Source of the DNA: Anaerolineales bacterium
Lineage (GTDB): Bacteria; Chloroflexota; Anaerolineae; Epilineales; JAANWY01
Direction: 5' to 3'
Length of the DNA stretch: 11,325 nt
NCBI GenBank assembly: GCA_018263655.1
Contig: JAANWY010000220.1
Span: 1 to 11,325 of the forward strand
Numbering within the stretch: position 1 is the stretch's first letter; each line of letters begins with the position of its first letter. A program made the translations under genes and the position numbers. This document shows positions 1 to 5,916 of this stretch, piece after piece. The notes below the pieces were generated by a model. That model was not told the origin of the DNA and did no database searches. It saw only the letters and a list, made by a program, of their open reading frames with translations.

Positions 1-288
1 CAGCCCCACCGCCAGGAGGTGCCACAGATTGCCGAGTTCGGTCTCTCCTGTGTGGAGTTCAGCCCCGATCAGCGTGGTGAAGTCCGCTGTCTGGAACGGG
101 CGTGTGTCCGCCAGGGGCCAGTCGATGACTTCCATGAAGTGATCAGTGATAGCGAGGAAGTCGTAGCCGGCTTCGCGATAGATTTGGCAGACGCGATCCG
201 GCGGCAGTCGCCCGTCGGAAAGGGTTGAATGGGTGTGTAGATTGCCGCGCCAGAAGCGCCCTGGTTGGTCGAATGGGAGGTGTTTCAC
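1..288 (-). CDS. PHP-domain metal-dependent phosphoesterase, N-terminal part (cut by window edge)
   Basis: Only the first 96 codons are in the window; the gene runs off the left edge. The frame carries the hallmark PHP motifs: NLHTHSTLSDG (His18, His20, Asp25), then AITDH (Asp49, His50) and GAEL (Glu77), all metal ligands in the PHP superfamily. Family members hydrolyse phosphoesters, for example histidinol phosphate or nucleotides, usually with two or three divalent metals; the substrate cannot be told here. The start is taken as GTG at 288, the first canonical start after the stop codon of the upstream oxidoreductase, which lies in the same frame 21 nt earlier. An AGGAG lies at 311-307, far for this start, so initiation may depend on coupling to the upstream gene. 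It is the last visible gene of the liv operon. Family call is firm; start and function are not. Confidence 0.85.
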   Translation of the reverse strand, partial: MKHLPFDQPGRFWRGNLHTHSTLSDGRLPPDRVCQIYREAGYDFLAITDHFMEVIDWPLADTRPFQTADFTTLIGAELHTGETELGNLWHLLAVGL

Positions 289-309
289 GGTCTGTGTTCT
301 CAGTTTCTC

Positions 310-1317
310 CTACGCATCACGCGCAACTGGCAGCACTTCCTCGCCGAGCAAGCGCAGCCCTTCTTCAGACTTCAACCCGTGCGGCGTACCGAACTCAACC
401 CGACTCGCGCCGGCCTCAAATAGCTCGAGGGCGTGCTCAGCCACCTCGCTCGGTGTGCCGGCAAAGGCGAACCGCCGCAACAAATCGTCTGAAATATAGG
501 TCGCGGCGCGTTCGAAGTCGTAGCGGTCTGCGGCGTCCATGATGCGACTCAGCAATTCTTCATCGAGGTCGAGGCTTGGATCCAGCCGCGCGACGATTGG
601 CAGGTACAGCGCCGCTTCACGTCGGGCCAGCTTACGGGCTGCTTCTCCGTCCTGGTCAACGACGGTGACGGCGCCGGCCACGATGCCAATCTCGGTCGAG
701 TCGCGTTCCGTCTGAGCTACGGCGTCTTCCAGGTAAGCTTGGATGTGCGGGATCACATCGGGGTTTGCCGTGCCGCCGATCTTGACTTCGCTCACGTAAG
801 GTACACACGCGCGCATCGTTTTGGGTCCCCAGGTACCCAATAGAAACGGAATGTCGGAGCGGTGGATTCCCCACCGCAGGGAGTCTCCGCCGGCGAGCTG
901 AAAGATTTCACCCTGATAGGGCTCCGTCGATTGCTGCAGTAGATGCCGGATGCACTCTAGCGCTTCGCGGACGGCCGTGATGGGCCGGCTGGGCTCGAGG
1001 CCCACGAAATCCAGCCAACTGCCACGCGCCAGCCCGAGGTAAGCGCGCCCCTGGGCGGCTTCGTCGATCAGCGCGATGTGGCCGGCGATGTTGATCGGGT
1101 GAGAGGTGAAGGGGTTGACGGCCGCCGGCCCGATGCGCACGCGCGAGGTGTGGCGCGCAATCTCCAGCAGCGGCAGCCAGGCCGGCTGGTACAGCATGTC
1201 GTTGTAGACGCTTACGCCATCGAACCCGTATCTTTCGACCTGCGCAGCCAACGGGCCGTACGCGGACAGCGGTTTATCAGTCTGAAATGCAATACTGATG
1301 GCACGTTGTGGTGTCAC
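310..1317 (-). CDS. LLM-class flavin/F420-dependent oxidoreductase
   Basis: A 335-residue protein, the usual size for the bacterial luciferase-like monooxygenase superfamily (TIM barrel). The N-terminal half has the typical order of the Mer-like/F420-dependent branch: a YGFDGVSVYND segment, then SRVRIGPAAVNPFTSHP, then IDEAAQGRAYLGLARGSW, which resembles the family's 'lDelSgGRa.LGlg.G' stretch. Such enzymes use reduced FMN or F420 to oxidise or reduce small molecules in the cytosol; the substrate is not predictable. The start is GTG at 1317, supported by GGAGG at 1331-1327 with 9-nt spacing. It lies 75 nt downstream of livF and 21 nt upstream of the PHP gene on the same strand, so it is probably co-transcribed with the importer and may act on the imported compound (inference). 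Confidence 0.88.
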   Translation of the reverse strand: MTPQRAISIAFQTDKPLSAYGPLAAQVERYGFDGVSVYNDMLYQPAWLPLLEIARHTSRVRIGPAAVNPFTSHPINIAGHIALIDEAAQGRAYLGLARGSWLDFVGLEPSRPITAVREALECIRHLLQQSTEPYQGEIFQLAGGDSLRWGIHRSDIPFLLGTWGPKTMRACVPYVSEVKIGGTANPDVIPHIQAYLEDAVAQTERDSTEIGIVAGAVTVVDQDGEAARKLARREAALYLPIVARLDPSLDLDEELLSRIMDAADRYDFERAATYISDDLLRRFAFAGTPSEVAEHALELFEAGASRVEFGTPHGLKSEEGLRLLGEEVLPVARDA

Positions 1318-1392
1318 TTGGTTTGGCCTCCGGATTTGTGCACGATGGTGTGTCGCCGAATGGGGGGTGTGAAATTGCTCATGCAGATGCGG

Positions 1393-2127
1393 CTAGTGCA
1401 GCAAGGACTCCACAGCCGGCGAGACACCCAAATAGCCCTTCACCGTCTCCTCGTCGGCCAAGATTTCCTCTGAGGTGCCTTGAAAGGCGATTTCACCCTC
1501 GCGCAGAACGTACGCGTAGTCGCACCAGCGGAGGATGCTGCGGGCGTTTTGCTCCACGACGGCCAACGTGATGCCGGCTTCGCACAGCCGGCGCAACAGG
1601 CGAAAGACGTCTTTGACCAGCGATGGCGCCAGGCCGGCGCTGGGTTCGTCCAGCAGCATGAGGCGCGGGCGCGCGAGCCAACCGATGGCAATCGCCAACA
1701 TCTGGCGCTCCCCGCCGCTGAGCTGGCCGGCGCCTTGTTCCTGGCGCTCTTCAAGAATTGGGAACAGCTCGAAGGCGTCGCGCAACGCAGCCTCGGCCTT
1801 GGGGCTGTCCAAGTGGCGCACGGCCAACAACAAGTTCTCGCGAATCGTCATCGAACTGAAGATGTTTTCCCGCTGAGGCACATAGGCGATACCGTGTTGA
1901 CTGATTGATTCGGTGGGCAGCCCGATGAGCGACCGGCTATCCATCTCGATCGAGCCGGCGACAATGTCCGTCATACTGAACACTGACTTGACCAGGGTGC
2001 TCTTGCCACTCCCATTCGGCCCGAGGATGGCCACGAATTGCCCCTCGTCGACGGTCAGATTCACATCCCGCAGGACGACGAGCTTCCCGTAGCCGGCAGT
2101 GAGCTGCTCGATGGTCAATAAGCTCAT
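1393..2127 (-). CDS. livF: Branched-chain amino acid type ABC transporter, ATP-binding protein LivF
   Basis: A 244-residue ATPase subunit. Visible motifs: Walker A GPNGSGKST at about residues 36-44, Q-loop Gln85, signature LSGGE at 136-140, and Walker B LMLLDE at 156-161. The switch position reads VEQN, with Gln where most ABC ATPases have His; this is a normal trait of LivF proteins and separates it from LivG. It pairs with LivG on the cytosolic face of the LivH/LivM permease and powers import. The ATG at 2127 lies 3 nt after the livG stop, with GGTGAG inside the livG end as a likely ribosome binding site, so translation is coupled. The C-terminal TVKGYLGV stretch is the typical LivF ending. 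Full length, nothing broken. Confidence 0.95.
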   Translation of the reverse strand: MSLLTIEQLTAGYGKLVVLRDVNLTVDEGQFVAILGPNGSGKSTLVKSVFSMTDIVAGSIEMDSRSLIGLPTESISQHGIAYVPQRENIFSSMTIRENLLLAVRHLDSPKAEAALRDAFELFPILEERQEQGAGQLSGGERQMLAIAIGWLARPRLMLLDEPSAGLAPSLVKDVFRLLRRLCEAGITLAVVEQNARSILRWCDYAYVLREGEIAFQGTSEEILADEETVKGYLGVSPAVESLLH

Positions 2128-2130
2128 TGA

Positions 2131-2898
2131 TCACTCACCAAAATAGATCTCGCGCACCTTGGCATTGGCGGCGATGTCGGCCGGCGGCCCGTGGGCAATG
2201 AGGCGTCCCAGGTGCATCACGTACACTTGATCAACGAAGTCGAAGAGCAACCCGAGCCGGTGCTCGACGATGAGGAACGTCAGTCCACGCGTGCGGCGCA
2301 AATGTTCGATCTGTTCAAAAATGTTGCGCGCGAGGTTGGGGGCGATGCCGGCCGTCGGTTCGTCCAACAGCAGCATCTTCGGAGCGCTCGTCAGGCTCCG
2401 CCCCAGCTCCAGCAACTTCATCTGTCCACCGGAGAGATCGGAGGCGAGACTGTCGAAGTGGGTGTCCAGGTCTAGCCGTTGGAGCGCGCCGGCGGCCACC
2501 GTGGCGAAGCGAGCTTCCTGCTTCTCCCATGTGCGGTGTAGCGGCGCGCGGATCGGGTCTTCGCCATCCTGCTCCTTGATCGGCAGGAGGATGTTGTCGA
2601 GAACCGTCATGCGGAAGAACAACGACGGGTCTTGAAAGCTGCGTGCCAACCCGAGCTGGAAAATCTCGTCGGCAGACCGATGCACAATGTCCTGCCCGTC
2701 GAAGATGATGCGGCCGGCATCGGCGCGCAGAACCCCCGAGGTTACGTTCAGCAGCGTCGATTTGCCGCTGCCGTTGGGACCGATGAGCCCGACGATGTGG
2801 CCCTCGGGGACTGCCAGCGAGACGTCGTCGACAGCCCGTAGACTTTCAAATCGCTTGCTGACGTTCTCTATGCGTAGTATAACGTTTCTGCGTGTCAT
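2131..2898 (-). CDS. livG: Branched-chain amino acid type ABC transporter, ATP-binding protein LivG
   Basis: A 255-residue ATPase subunit with Walker A GPNGSGKST at about 40-48, Q-loop Gln89 (RSFQD), LSGGQ at 155-159, Walker B LLLDE at 176-180 and the switch VEH (His213). The long insertion between Q-loop and signature (about residues 105-145) and the VEHRLGLLFDF stretch are LivG-like. It works with LivF to drive transport through LivH/LivM. The ATG at 2898 is the natural start for the fold, but the 25 nt upstream are pyrimidine-rich with no Shine-Dalgarno. It is separated from livM by the small gene at 2962-3267, so it may rely on the promoter near 3370-3399 or on read-through from livH. The end is 3 nt from livF. 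Confidence 0.95.
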   Translation of the reverse strand: MTRRNVILRIENVSKRFESLRAVDDVSLAVPEGHIVGLIGPNGSGKSTLLNVTSGVLRADAGRIIFDGQDIVHRSADEIFQLGLARSFQDPSLFFRMTVLDNILLPIKEQDGEDPIRAPLHRTWEKQEARFATVAAGALQRLDLDTHFDSLASDLSGGQMKLLELGRSLTSAPKMLLLDEPTAGIAPNLARNIFEQIEHLRRTRGLTFLIVEHRLGLLFDFVDQVYVMHLGRLIAHGPPADIAANAKVREIYFGE

Positions 2899-2915
2899 GA
2901 AATCAAGGGAGGAAG

Positions 2916-2931
2916 ACCGAATTCATTCGGT
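2916..2931. repeat. Short inverted repeat upstream of livG
   Basis: ACCGAA and TTCGGT form a perfect 6-bp stem with a 4-nt loop between the small gene at 2962 and the livG start. No U-run follows on the minus strand, so it is not a classical terminator. It may shape the leader of livG or be chance. Confidence 0.3.
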
Positions 2932-2961
2932 GGGCCGGCGTGCGGCTCTTGTCCCAATGCG

Positions 2962-3267
2962 TTATGAGGCAATCAGGACCTCAGGCGGTTTGGGTAGCAC
3001 CCGTGGCTTGACAAGGCGCGACTGCGCTGGCGCCAGTTCGCCAATATCCACGTAGACCACAGGCCGGTCAGGATTATCGTCGTTACGCTGATAAGCTTGC
3101 ACTCTCTCCAAGTTGTGATGACTGAATTCGGGATCATTTGGATCGATTAGTACGATGAGTGCCTCGTCAGGGATGTTGGCTAGAAACTCAGGGTGCGTCA
3201 TGACGTAGCGGTTGAATTCAGTTAGCAATTTCTCATATTTTATGGTAAAAAGCTCACTCATTGTCAT
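2962..3267 (-). CDS. Small conserved hypothetical protein, DUF5647-like
   Basis: A 101-residue soluble protein with no membrane segment. The N-terminal helix-like part (SELFTIKYEKLLTEFNRYVM), the IPDEALIVLIDP strand, and the short ending rich in proline and valine match my memory of the DUF5647 family found in Chloroflexota and cyanobacteria; its function is unknown, and the family name is recalled, not checked. The start may be ATG at 3267 or ATG at 3261 (two residues shorter); GAGAG at 3277-3273 fits either. It sits between livM and livG, an unusual place because livHMGF genes are normally contiguous. The surrounding DNA (about 3060-3420) looks AT-richer than its neighbours and lacks the GCCGGC hexamer common elsewhere, both consistent with later insertion. 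I would not assign it a transport role. Confidence 0.72.
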   Translation of the reverse strand: MTMSELFTIKYEKLLTEFNRYVMTHPEFLANIPDEALIVLIDPNDPEFSHHNLERVQAYQRNDDNPDRPVVYVDIGELAPAQSRLVKPRVLPKPPEVLIAS

Positions 3268-3287
3268 TCATCTCTCAGTCTGACAAT

Positions 3288-3314
3288 AGAGCCGATAACG
3301 GTCGCTATCGCTCT
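3288..3314 (-). terminator. Hairpin in the livM to small-gene gap; possible attenuator or weak terminator
   Basis: Read on the minus strand, AGAG-CGATA and TATCG-(G)-CTCT form a 9-bp stem with one bulged base and an 8-nt loop, followed by ATTGT, which is only a poor U-tract. It lies about 20 nt before the ATG of the small gene at 3267, downstream of livM. It could reduce read-through from livM or structure the leader; the sequence alone does not decide. Confidence 0.35.
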
Positions 3315-3369
3315 TGCCTAAGAGAACAACAAAACTCTTCTCACCCAATGGCCTCTCCGAATCTCATTA

Positions 3370-3399
3370 ATTCTAAGCGCGATTCTATCTGTAGTCCAA
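3370..3399 (-). promoter_or_regulatory. Candidate sigma70-type promoter for the small gene and livGF
   Basis: On the minus strand TTGGAC (3399-3394) and TAGAAT (3375-3370) are separated by 18 nt, just past the livM stop codon. This would place transcription start near 3363, about 95 nt before the small gene. It matches the consensus moderately (4 or 5 of 6 at each box) in an AT-richer stretch, so chance is possible. Confidence 0.4.
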
Positions 3400-4479
3400 T
3401 TACGTTTGACGTGACTTGGTACCCAACTTGCATGTTTCACCTACATGCAATGCCTCGTGAGCCTTTGTCGTTTGAGGAGGCTCTGGCAGCAATCCCTGCG
3501 GACGGAAGCGTAGCATGAGCAGCAGGATAACGCCGAACAGAATGAAGCGGACATAGTTGAACTCTATGTTGGCTCCGAAAGCATCCAGTTGGATAGCGGC
3601 GATGGCTGTCACGCGGTCCAGAATGGTTACAATCAGGGCGCCTAGCAGCGCCCCCCGGTTATTGCCCAACCCGCCCAGCACGACCATTACCCAGACGTCA
3701 AGGGTGAGGGCGACGACGTAGTCGTTGGCGCTCGCGAATCCGACGTTGGTGACGAATAGCACGCCGGCCACACCGGCAATGGCGGACCCGATGAACATCA
3801 CCTGGGCGCGGATGCGGGGCACCCGCTTGCCAAGGCTGAGGGCCATGCGGTCGTTCTCCCGTACTGCCTTCAGCAGCCGGCCATAGGGCGAGCGCACCAG
3901 CCGTTCGCAATAAACGTAAGCGGCCGCAGCCAAGATCAGTACGAGCCCCGCAAACAGTATCGATGCCTGCGTGGAATCACTCACCCACGCGAAGGGCTGC
4001 GCGATCCCCGATAGCCCGTTGTGGGCGCAGATGATGGGCTCGTAGCCGCGAACGATGATGCGCACGATCTCGCTGCCGACCAGCAGGACGAGTGCCAGAT
4101 ACCACTCTCGCTTTAGGCGCAACGCTGGATACGAAGCGAGGTATCCCACGATGCCGCCGAGAAGCGCAGCAACGACGAGCGTGATCGCGAAGTTGAGCAG
4201 GCCGACGGCCGGTAACTGGCGCATGATGGCCGTGCGAAGCTGCAAAGCCTCCATAAGTGTGGCGCCGCACGGATTGAGAATTTCTTGCCCCGCAAGCAGA
4301 GGCAGCAGGCGGGTGTAGGTCCAGCCGGCCGTATAGGCCCCAATGGACACGAAGAGTGCCTGGCCGAAGTTCGGGATGCCGGCTACGCCGTACTCGAGGT
4401 TCAGACTCAGCGCCATCAGCGCCGAGATCCCGAAGAAGGTCGTCAGTGCGATGGCCGTGGCGGTGAAATCGATGTTCAT
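3400..4479 (-). CDS. livM: Branched-chain amino acid type ABC transporter, permease LivM
   Basis: A 359-residue polytopic membrane protein with about nine or ten hydrophobic segments. Family signposts: the N-terminal LNLEYGVAGIPNFGQALFV stretch (LivM proteins have a 'G..G..S.GqaaF' segment here), ALRLKREWYLA, PYGRLLKAVREND, which contacts the ATPases, and the late GGLGNNRGALLGA motif, followed by RPQGLLPEP. With LivH it forms the transmembrane channel of the importer. The ATG at 4479 overlaps the livH stop (ATGA), so the two permeases are translationally coupled. The last 25 or so residues after LLPEP (KAHEALHVGETCKLGTKSRQT) are a non-family tail that contains an 8-bp palindrome at DNA level, and may be an extension by local rearrangement (inference). 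Confidence 0.94.
   Translation of the reverse strand: MNIDFTATAIALTTFFGISALMALSLNLEYGVAGIPNFGQALFVSIGAYTAGWTYTRLLPLLAGQEILNPCGATLMEALQLRTAIMRQLPAVGLLNFAITLVVAALLGGIVGYLASYPALRLKREWYLALVLLVGSEIVRIIVRGYEPIICAHNGLSGIAQPFAWVSDSTQASILFAGLVLILAAAAYVYCERLVRSPYGRLLKAVRENDRMALSLGKRVPRIRAQVMFIGSAIAGVAGVLFVTNVGFASANDYVVALTLDVWVMVVLGGLGNNRGALLGALIVTILDRVTAIAAIQLDAFGANIEFNYVRFILFGVILLLMLRFRPQGLLPEPPQTTKAHEALHVGETCKLGTKSRQT
3428..3450. repeat. Perfect 8-bp inverted repeat inside the livM tail
   Basis: TTGCATGT, a 7-nt loop, then ACATGCAA: a perfect hairpin within the last codons of livM. No U-run follows in either direction. It could protect the 3' end of a livHM message or be an operator-like site for the promoter just downstream. 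Confidence 0.4.
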
Positions 4480-5426
4480 GGACGGCTTTCGCTTTGCCGG
4501 ATATTGCGTCTGCCAGCCGCGCGCAGGCTTTCCGCGAACTCGGTCAGGCCTTGGGGGCGGAAGAGCAGCACGAGAATGATGATGGTGAAGGGAATGGCTG
4601 GTTTGAAGCTGAAGTCGAGACCAAGATAGTGGTTGAGGAGCTGCATTAGGGCGTTTTCAGAGAAGCCGACGACGTAAGCTCCCAGAATTGTGCCGGTGAA
4701 ACTGGTCATGCCACCGAGGACTGTGGCGGCGAAGACGGACAAGATCGCAAGCCACCCGACCAGCGGGTTGACCCAGGTGTAGATGCCCCACAGAGCGCCG
4801 GCTACCCCGGCTAGCCCGCCGGCTAGCACCCAGGTGATATCGTGCACCCGGTCGACCGGGATCCCAATCACTTTAGATAGATCCGGGTTGTCGGCCAAAG
4901 CCCGCATCTCACGCCCCAGCCCGGTTCGATTGAGTAACACGCTCAACCCGATGACCAGCCCGATAGTTGTTGGTACGACGACGAAAAAGACGTTGGTCAG
5001 GACGAGGTGCTGTCCCTGGTACCACACTTCCAGCGGCATCTGGATTCGCCTATCGAATAATCGATACCGGTCGGCCAGGAGAAAAAGAATGTAGCGGAGA
5101 ATGAGGCCCAGCGAGAACGATGCAAGAATCAGCGTATACATGGATGGCTTGAGCCTGGTAAGTGGGCGATAGACGGCTCTGTGTGAAACCACGGCCACGA
5201 CGACAGAGGCAACAAAGGACACAGTCAGAAGTAGGGCGAGATTTGAAGAGATTGAAATCGATGCGATTAAGGCTGCGTAGGCGCCGACGGTGATCAGTTC
5301 GGCGTGGGCGAAATTCGGCAATCGAATGACGGCCAATGTGAGCGTCAACCCGATGGCCATGAGGGCGTAGAGGCTGCCGACCTCCAGGGAACGAACTAGC
5401 GAGTCGATCAGGAGTTTTGTTGGCAA
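4476..5426 (-). CDS. livH: Branched-chain amino acid type ABC transporter, permease LivH
   Basis: A permease of 316 residues from the start proposed here. It shows the family N-terminus (SLEVGSLYALMAIGLTLTLAV), the NFAHAELITVGAY segment, GLGREMRALADNPDLSKVIGI and the late LGGMTSFTGTILGAYVVG motif, with about eight hydrophobic segments. It forms the import channel with LivM. The open frame extends to a GTG at 5495, but a near-consensus promoter has its -10 at 5490-5485, which places that GTG upstream of any transcript. The TTG at 5426 gives MPTKLLIDSLVRSLEVGSLYAL, the normal LivH N-terminal length, so I use it; a GAG about 8 nt upstream is a weak ribosome site. If another promoter is used, the longer form remains possible. 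The stop overlaps the livM ATG by 4 nt. First gene of the liv operon. Confidence 0.9.
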   Translation of the reverse strand: MPTKLLIDSLVRSLEVGSLYALMAIGLTLTLAVIRLPNFAHAELITVGAYAALIASISISSNLALLLTVSFVASVVVAVVSHRAVYRPLTRLKPSMYTLILASFSLGLILRYILFLLADRYRLFDRRIQMPLEVWYQGQHLVLTNVFFVVVPTTIGLVIGLSVLLNRTGLGREMRALADNPDLSKVIGIPVDRVHDITWVLAGGLAGVAGALWGIYTWVNPLVGWLAILSVFAATVLGGMTSFTGTILGAYVVGFSENALMQLLNHYLGLDFSFKPAIPFTIIILVLLFRPQGLTEFAESLRAAGRRNIRQSESRP

Positions 5427-5484
5427 GAGTGTGTCTCGTCTCCGCTCCAAGTACAACGTAATGGTCTGCGTTCCGTGGATCACT

Positions 5485-5513
5485 ATTATACTCACTCGAG
5501 TCGTTCGTCACAA
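5485..5513 (-). promoter_or_regulatory. Sigma70-type promoter of the liv operon (before livH)
   Basis: On the minus strand TTGTGA (5513-5508) and a perfect TATAAT (5490-5485) are separated by exactly 17 nt. Transcription would start near 5478, leaving a leader of about 50 nt before the TTG at 5426. This is the best promoter match in the window and points away from the livK promoter. Confidence 0.75.
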
Positions 5514-5544
5514 ATGATCAAGGAGTGCCTGAGCAGTTACATCA

Positions 5545-5555
5545 AGGAACTGACT
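5545..5555 (+). repeat. Left copy of 11-bp direct repeat (candidate target-site duplication)
   Basis: AGGAACTGACT directly abuts the left end of the 250-bp element; AGGAACTGATT (5806-5816) directly abuts its right end. Ten of 11 bases agree, as expected for an old target-site duplication. Confidence 0.7.
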
Positions 5556-5805
5556 GGTGTTTGCCCATAACTTGGATGTCAAGTTGTTTCACGTGTGAGC
5601 TACGCGTACCTCGAACCCCTCGACATGCCCTTCGATGAACTCAGGACGGCGCTCAGGACGTCGCAAGTTCGAGCGTCCAGGAAGCTGAAACTTGTTTCAG
5701 GCCTGCCTGTGCGGAGCACGCAGACAGGCCTGCCTGTGCGTGGGCAGACAGGTCTTAGGGGTTCGGCCCTGCCTCTACTTGACAGATGACTTATGGGTAA
5801 ACACC
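5556..5805. mobile_element. MITE-like 250-bp non-autonomous element with terminal inverted repeats
   Basis: The ends are GGTGTTTGCCCATAA (5556-5570) and the inverted copy of GGTGTTTACCCATAA (5791-5805), 14 of 15 identical. A longer comparison of the outer 31 bp on each side gives 24 matches, including a second perfect block TGTCAAGT. An 11-bp near-identical direct repeat abuts both ends. Inside there is no transposase, only hairpin-forming and repeated sequence, so it would move only with a transposase supplied elsewhere. A duplication of 10-13 bp is typical of IS4-type transposases, so an IS4-group relative is a reasonable guess for the parent, not a demonstrated one. It sits between the divergent livH and livK promoters, 2 bp upstream of the livK -35 box if the right direct repeat is counted. 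Confidence 0.72.
5698..5740. repeat. 27-bp-period direct repeat with hairpin potential inside the element
   Basis: CAGGCCTGCCTGTGCG occurs at 5698-5713 and again, identical, at 5725-5740. Together with the intervening GCAGACAGGCC the first unit can fold into a hairpin, GCCTG...CAGGC, that pairs better with G-U wobbles on the minus-strand RNA. A third, partial GCAGACAGG follows at 5744-5752. Confidence 0.65.
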
Positions 5806-5816
5806 AGGAACTGATT
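5806..5816 (+). repeat. Right copy of 11-bp direct repeat (candidate target-site duplication)
   Basis: AGGAACTGATT, differing by one base from the left copy at 5545-5555, and abutting the right terminal inverted repeat. The livK -35 box begins 2 nt later. Confidence 0.7.
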
Positions 5817-5817
5817 G

Positions 5818-5846
5818 TTGTCAAAGTTTGAGGAGTGTAGTACAAT
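5818..5846 (+). promoter_or_regulatory. Sigma70-type promoter of the livK-like gene
   Basis: TTGTCA (5818-5823) and TACAAT (5841-5846), 17-nt spacer, 5 of 6 consensus bases at each box. Transcription would begin near 5853, giving a leader of about 64 nt that carries the hairpin at 5862-5882 and the ribosome site at 5903-5908. Confidence 0.72.
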
Positions 5847-5861
5847 ATGTGTCCCGCTTGA

Positions 5862-5882
5862 ATGCTGCAATGCAAGCAGCAT
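5862..5882 (+). promoter_or_regulatory. 5' leader hairpin of the livK-like gene
   Basis: ATGCTGC, 7-nt loop AATGCAA, GCAGCAT: a perfect 7-bp stem just after the predicted transcription start. It may stabilise the 5' end of an abundant binding-protein message. No known riboswitch fold is recognisable. Confidence 0.45.
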
Positions 5883-5902
5883 GACTGTTTGTCAGATTGA
5901 GA

Positions 5903-5908
5903 AGGAGG
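5903..5908 (+). promoter_or_regulatory. Strong Shine-Dalgarno of the livK-like gene
   Basis: AGGAGG 8 nt before the ATG at 5917, the strongest ribosome site in the window. It fits a binding protein needed in excess over the permease. Confidence 0.85.
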
Positions 5909-5916
5909 AGACATAA

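Noticed and set aside
19..228. Plus-strand ORF of 69 aa at the left edge
   Set aside because: The minus strand carries clear PHP metal-binding motifs over the same bases; this is the shadow.
1393..2127. Gln in place of the switch His in LivF as a defect
   Set aside because: VEQN is the normal sequence in LivF proteins, so this is not a mutation.
3261..3518. Plus-strand ORF of 85 aa
   Set aside because: It runs over the leader of the small gene and the livM tail on the opposite strand, with no recognisable fold or ribosome site.
5050..5511. ORF of 153 aa antisense-frame to livH
   Set aside because: It overlaps the well-supported livH frame on the same strand in another frame and shows no family motifs.
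5595..5789. Small ORF (64 aa) inside the 250-bp element
   Set aside because: It lies over tandem repeats and inverted repeats, has no ribosome site, and its residues are just repeat translation.
5860..5916. livK leader considered as a known riboswitch
   Set aside because: The leader is only about 64 nt with one 7-bp hairpin and no recognisable aptamer core.
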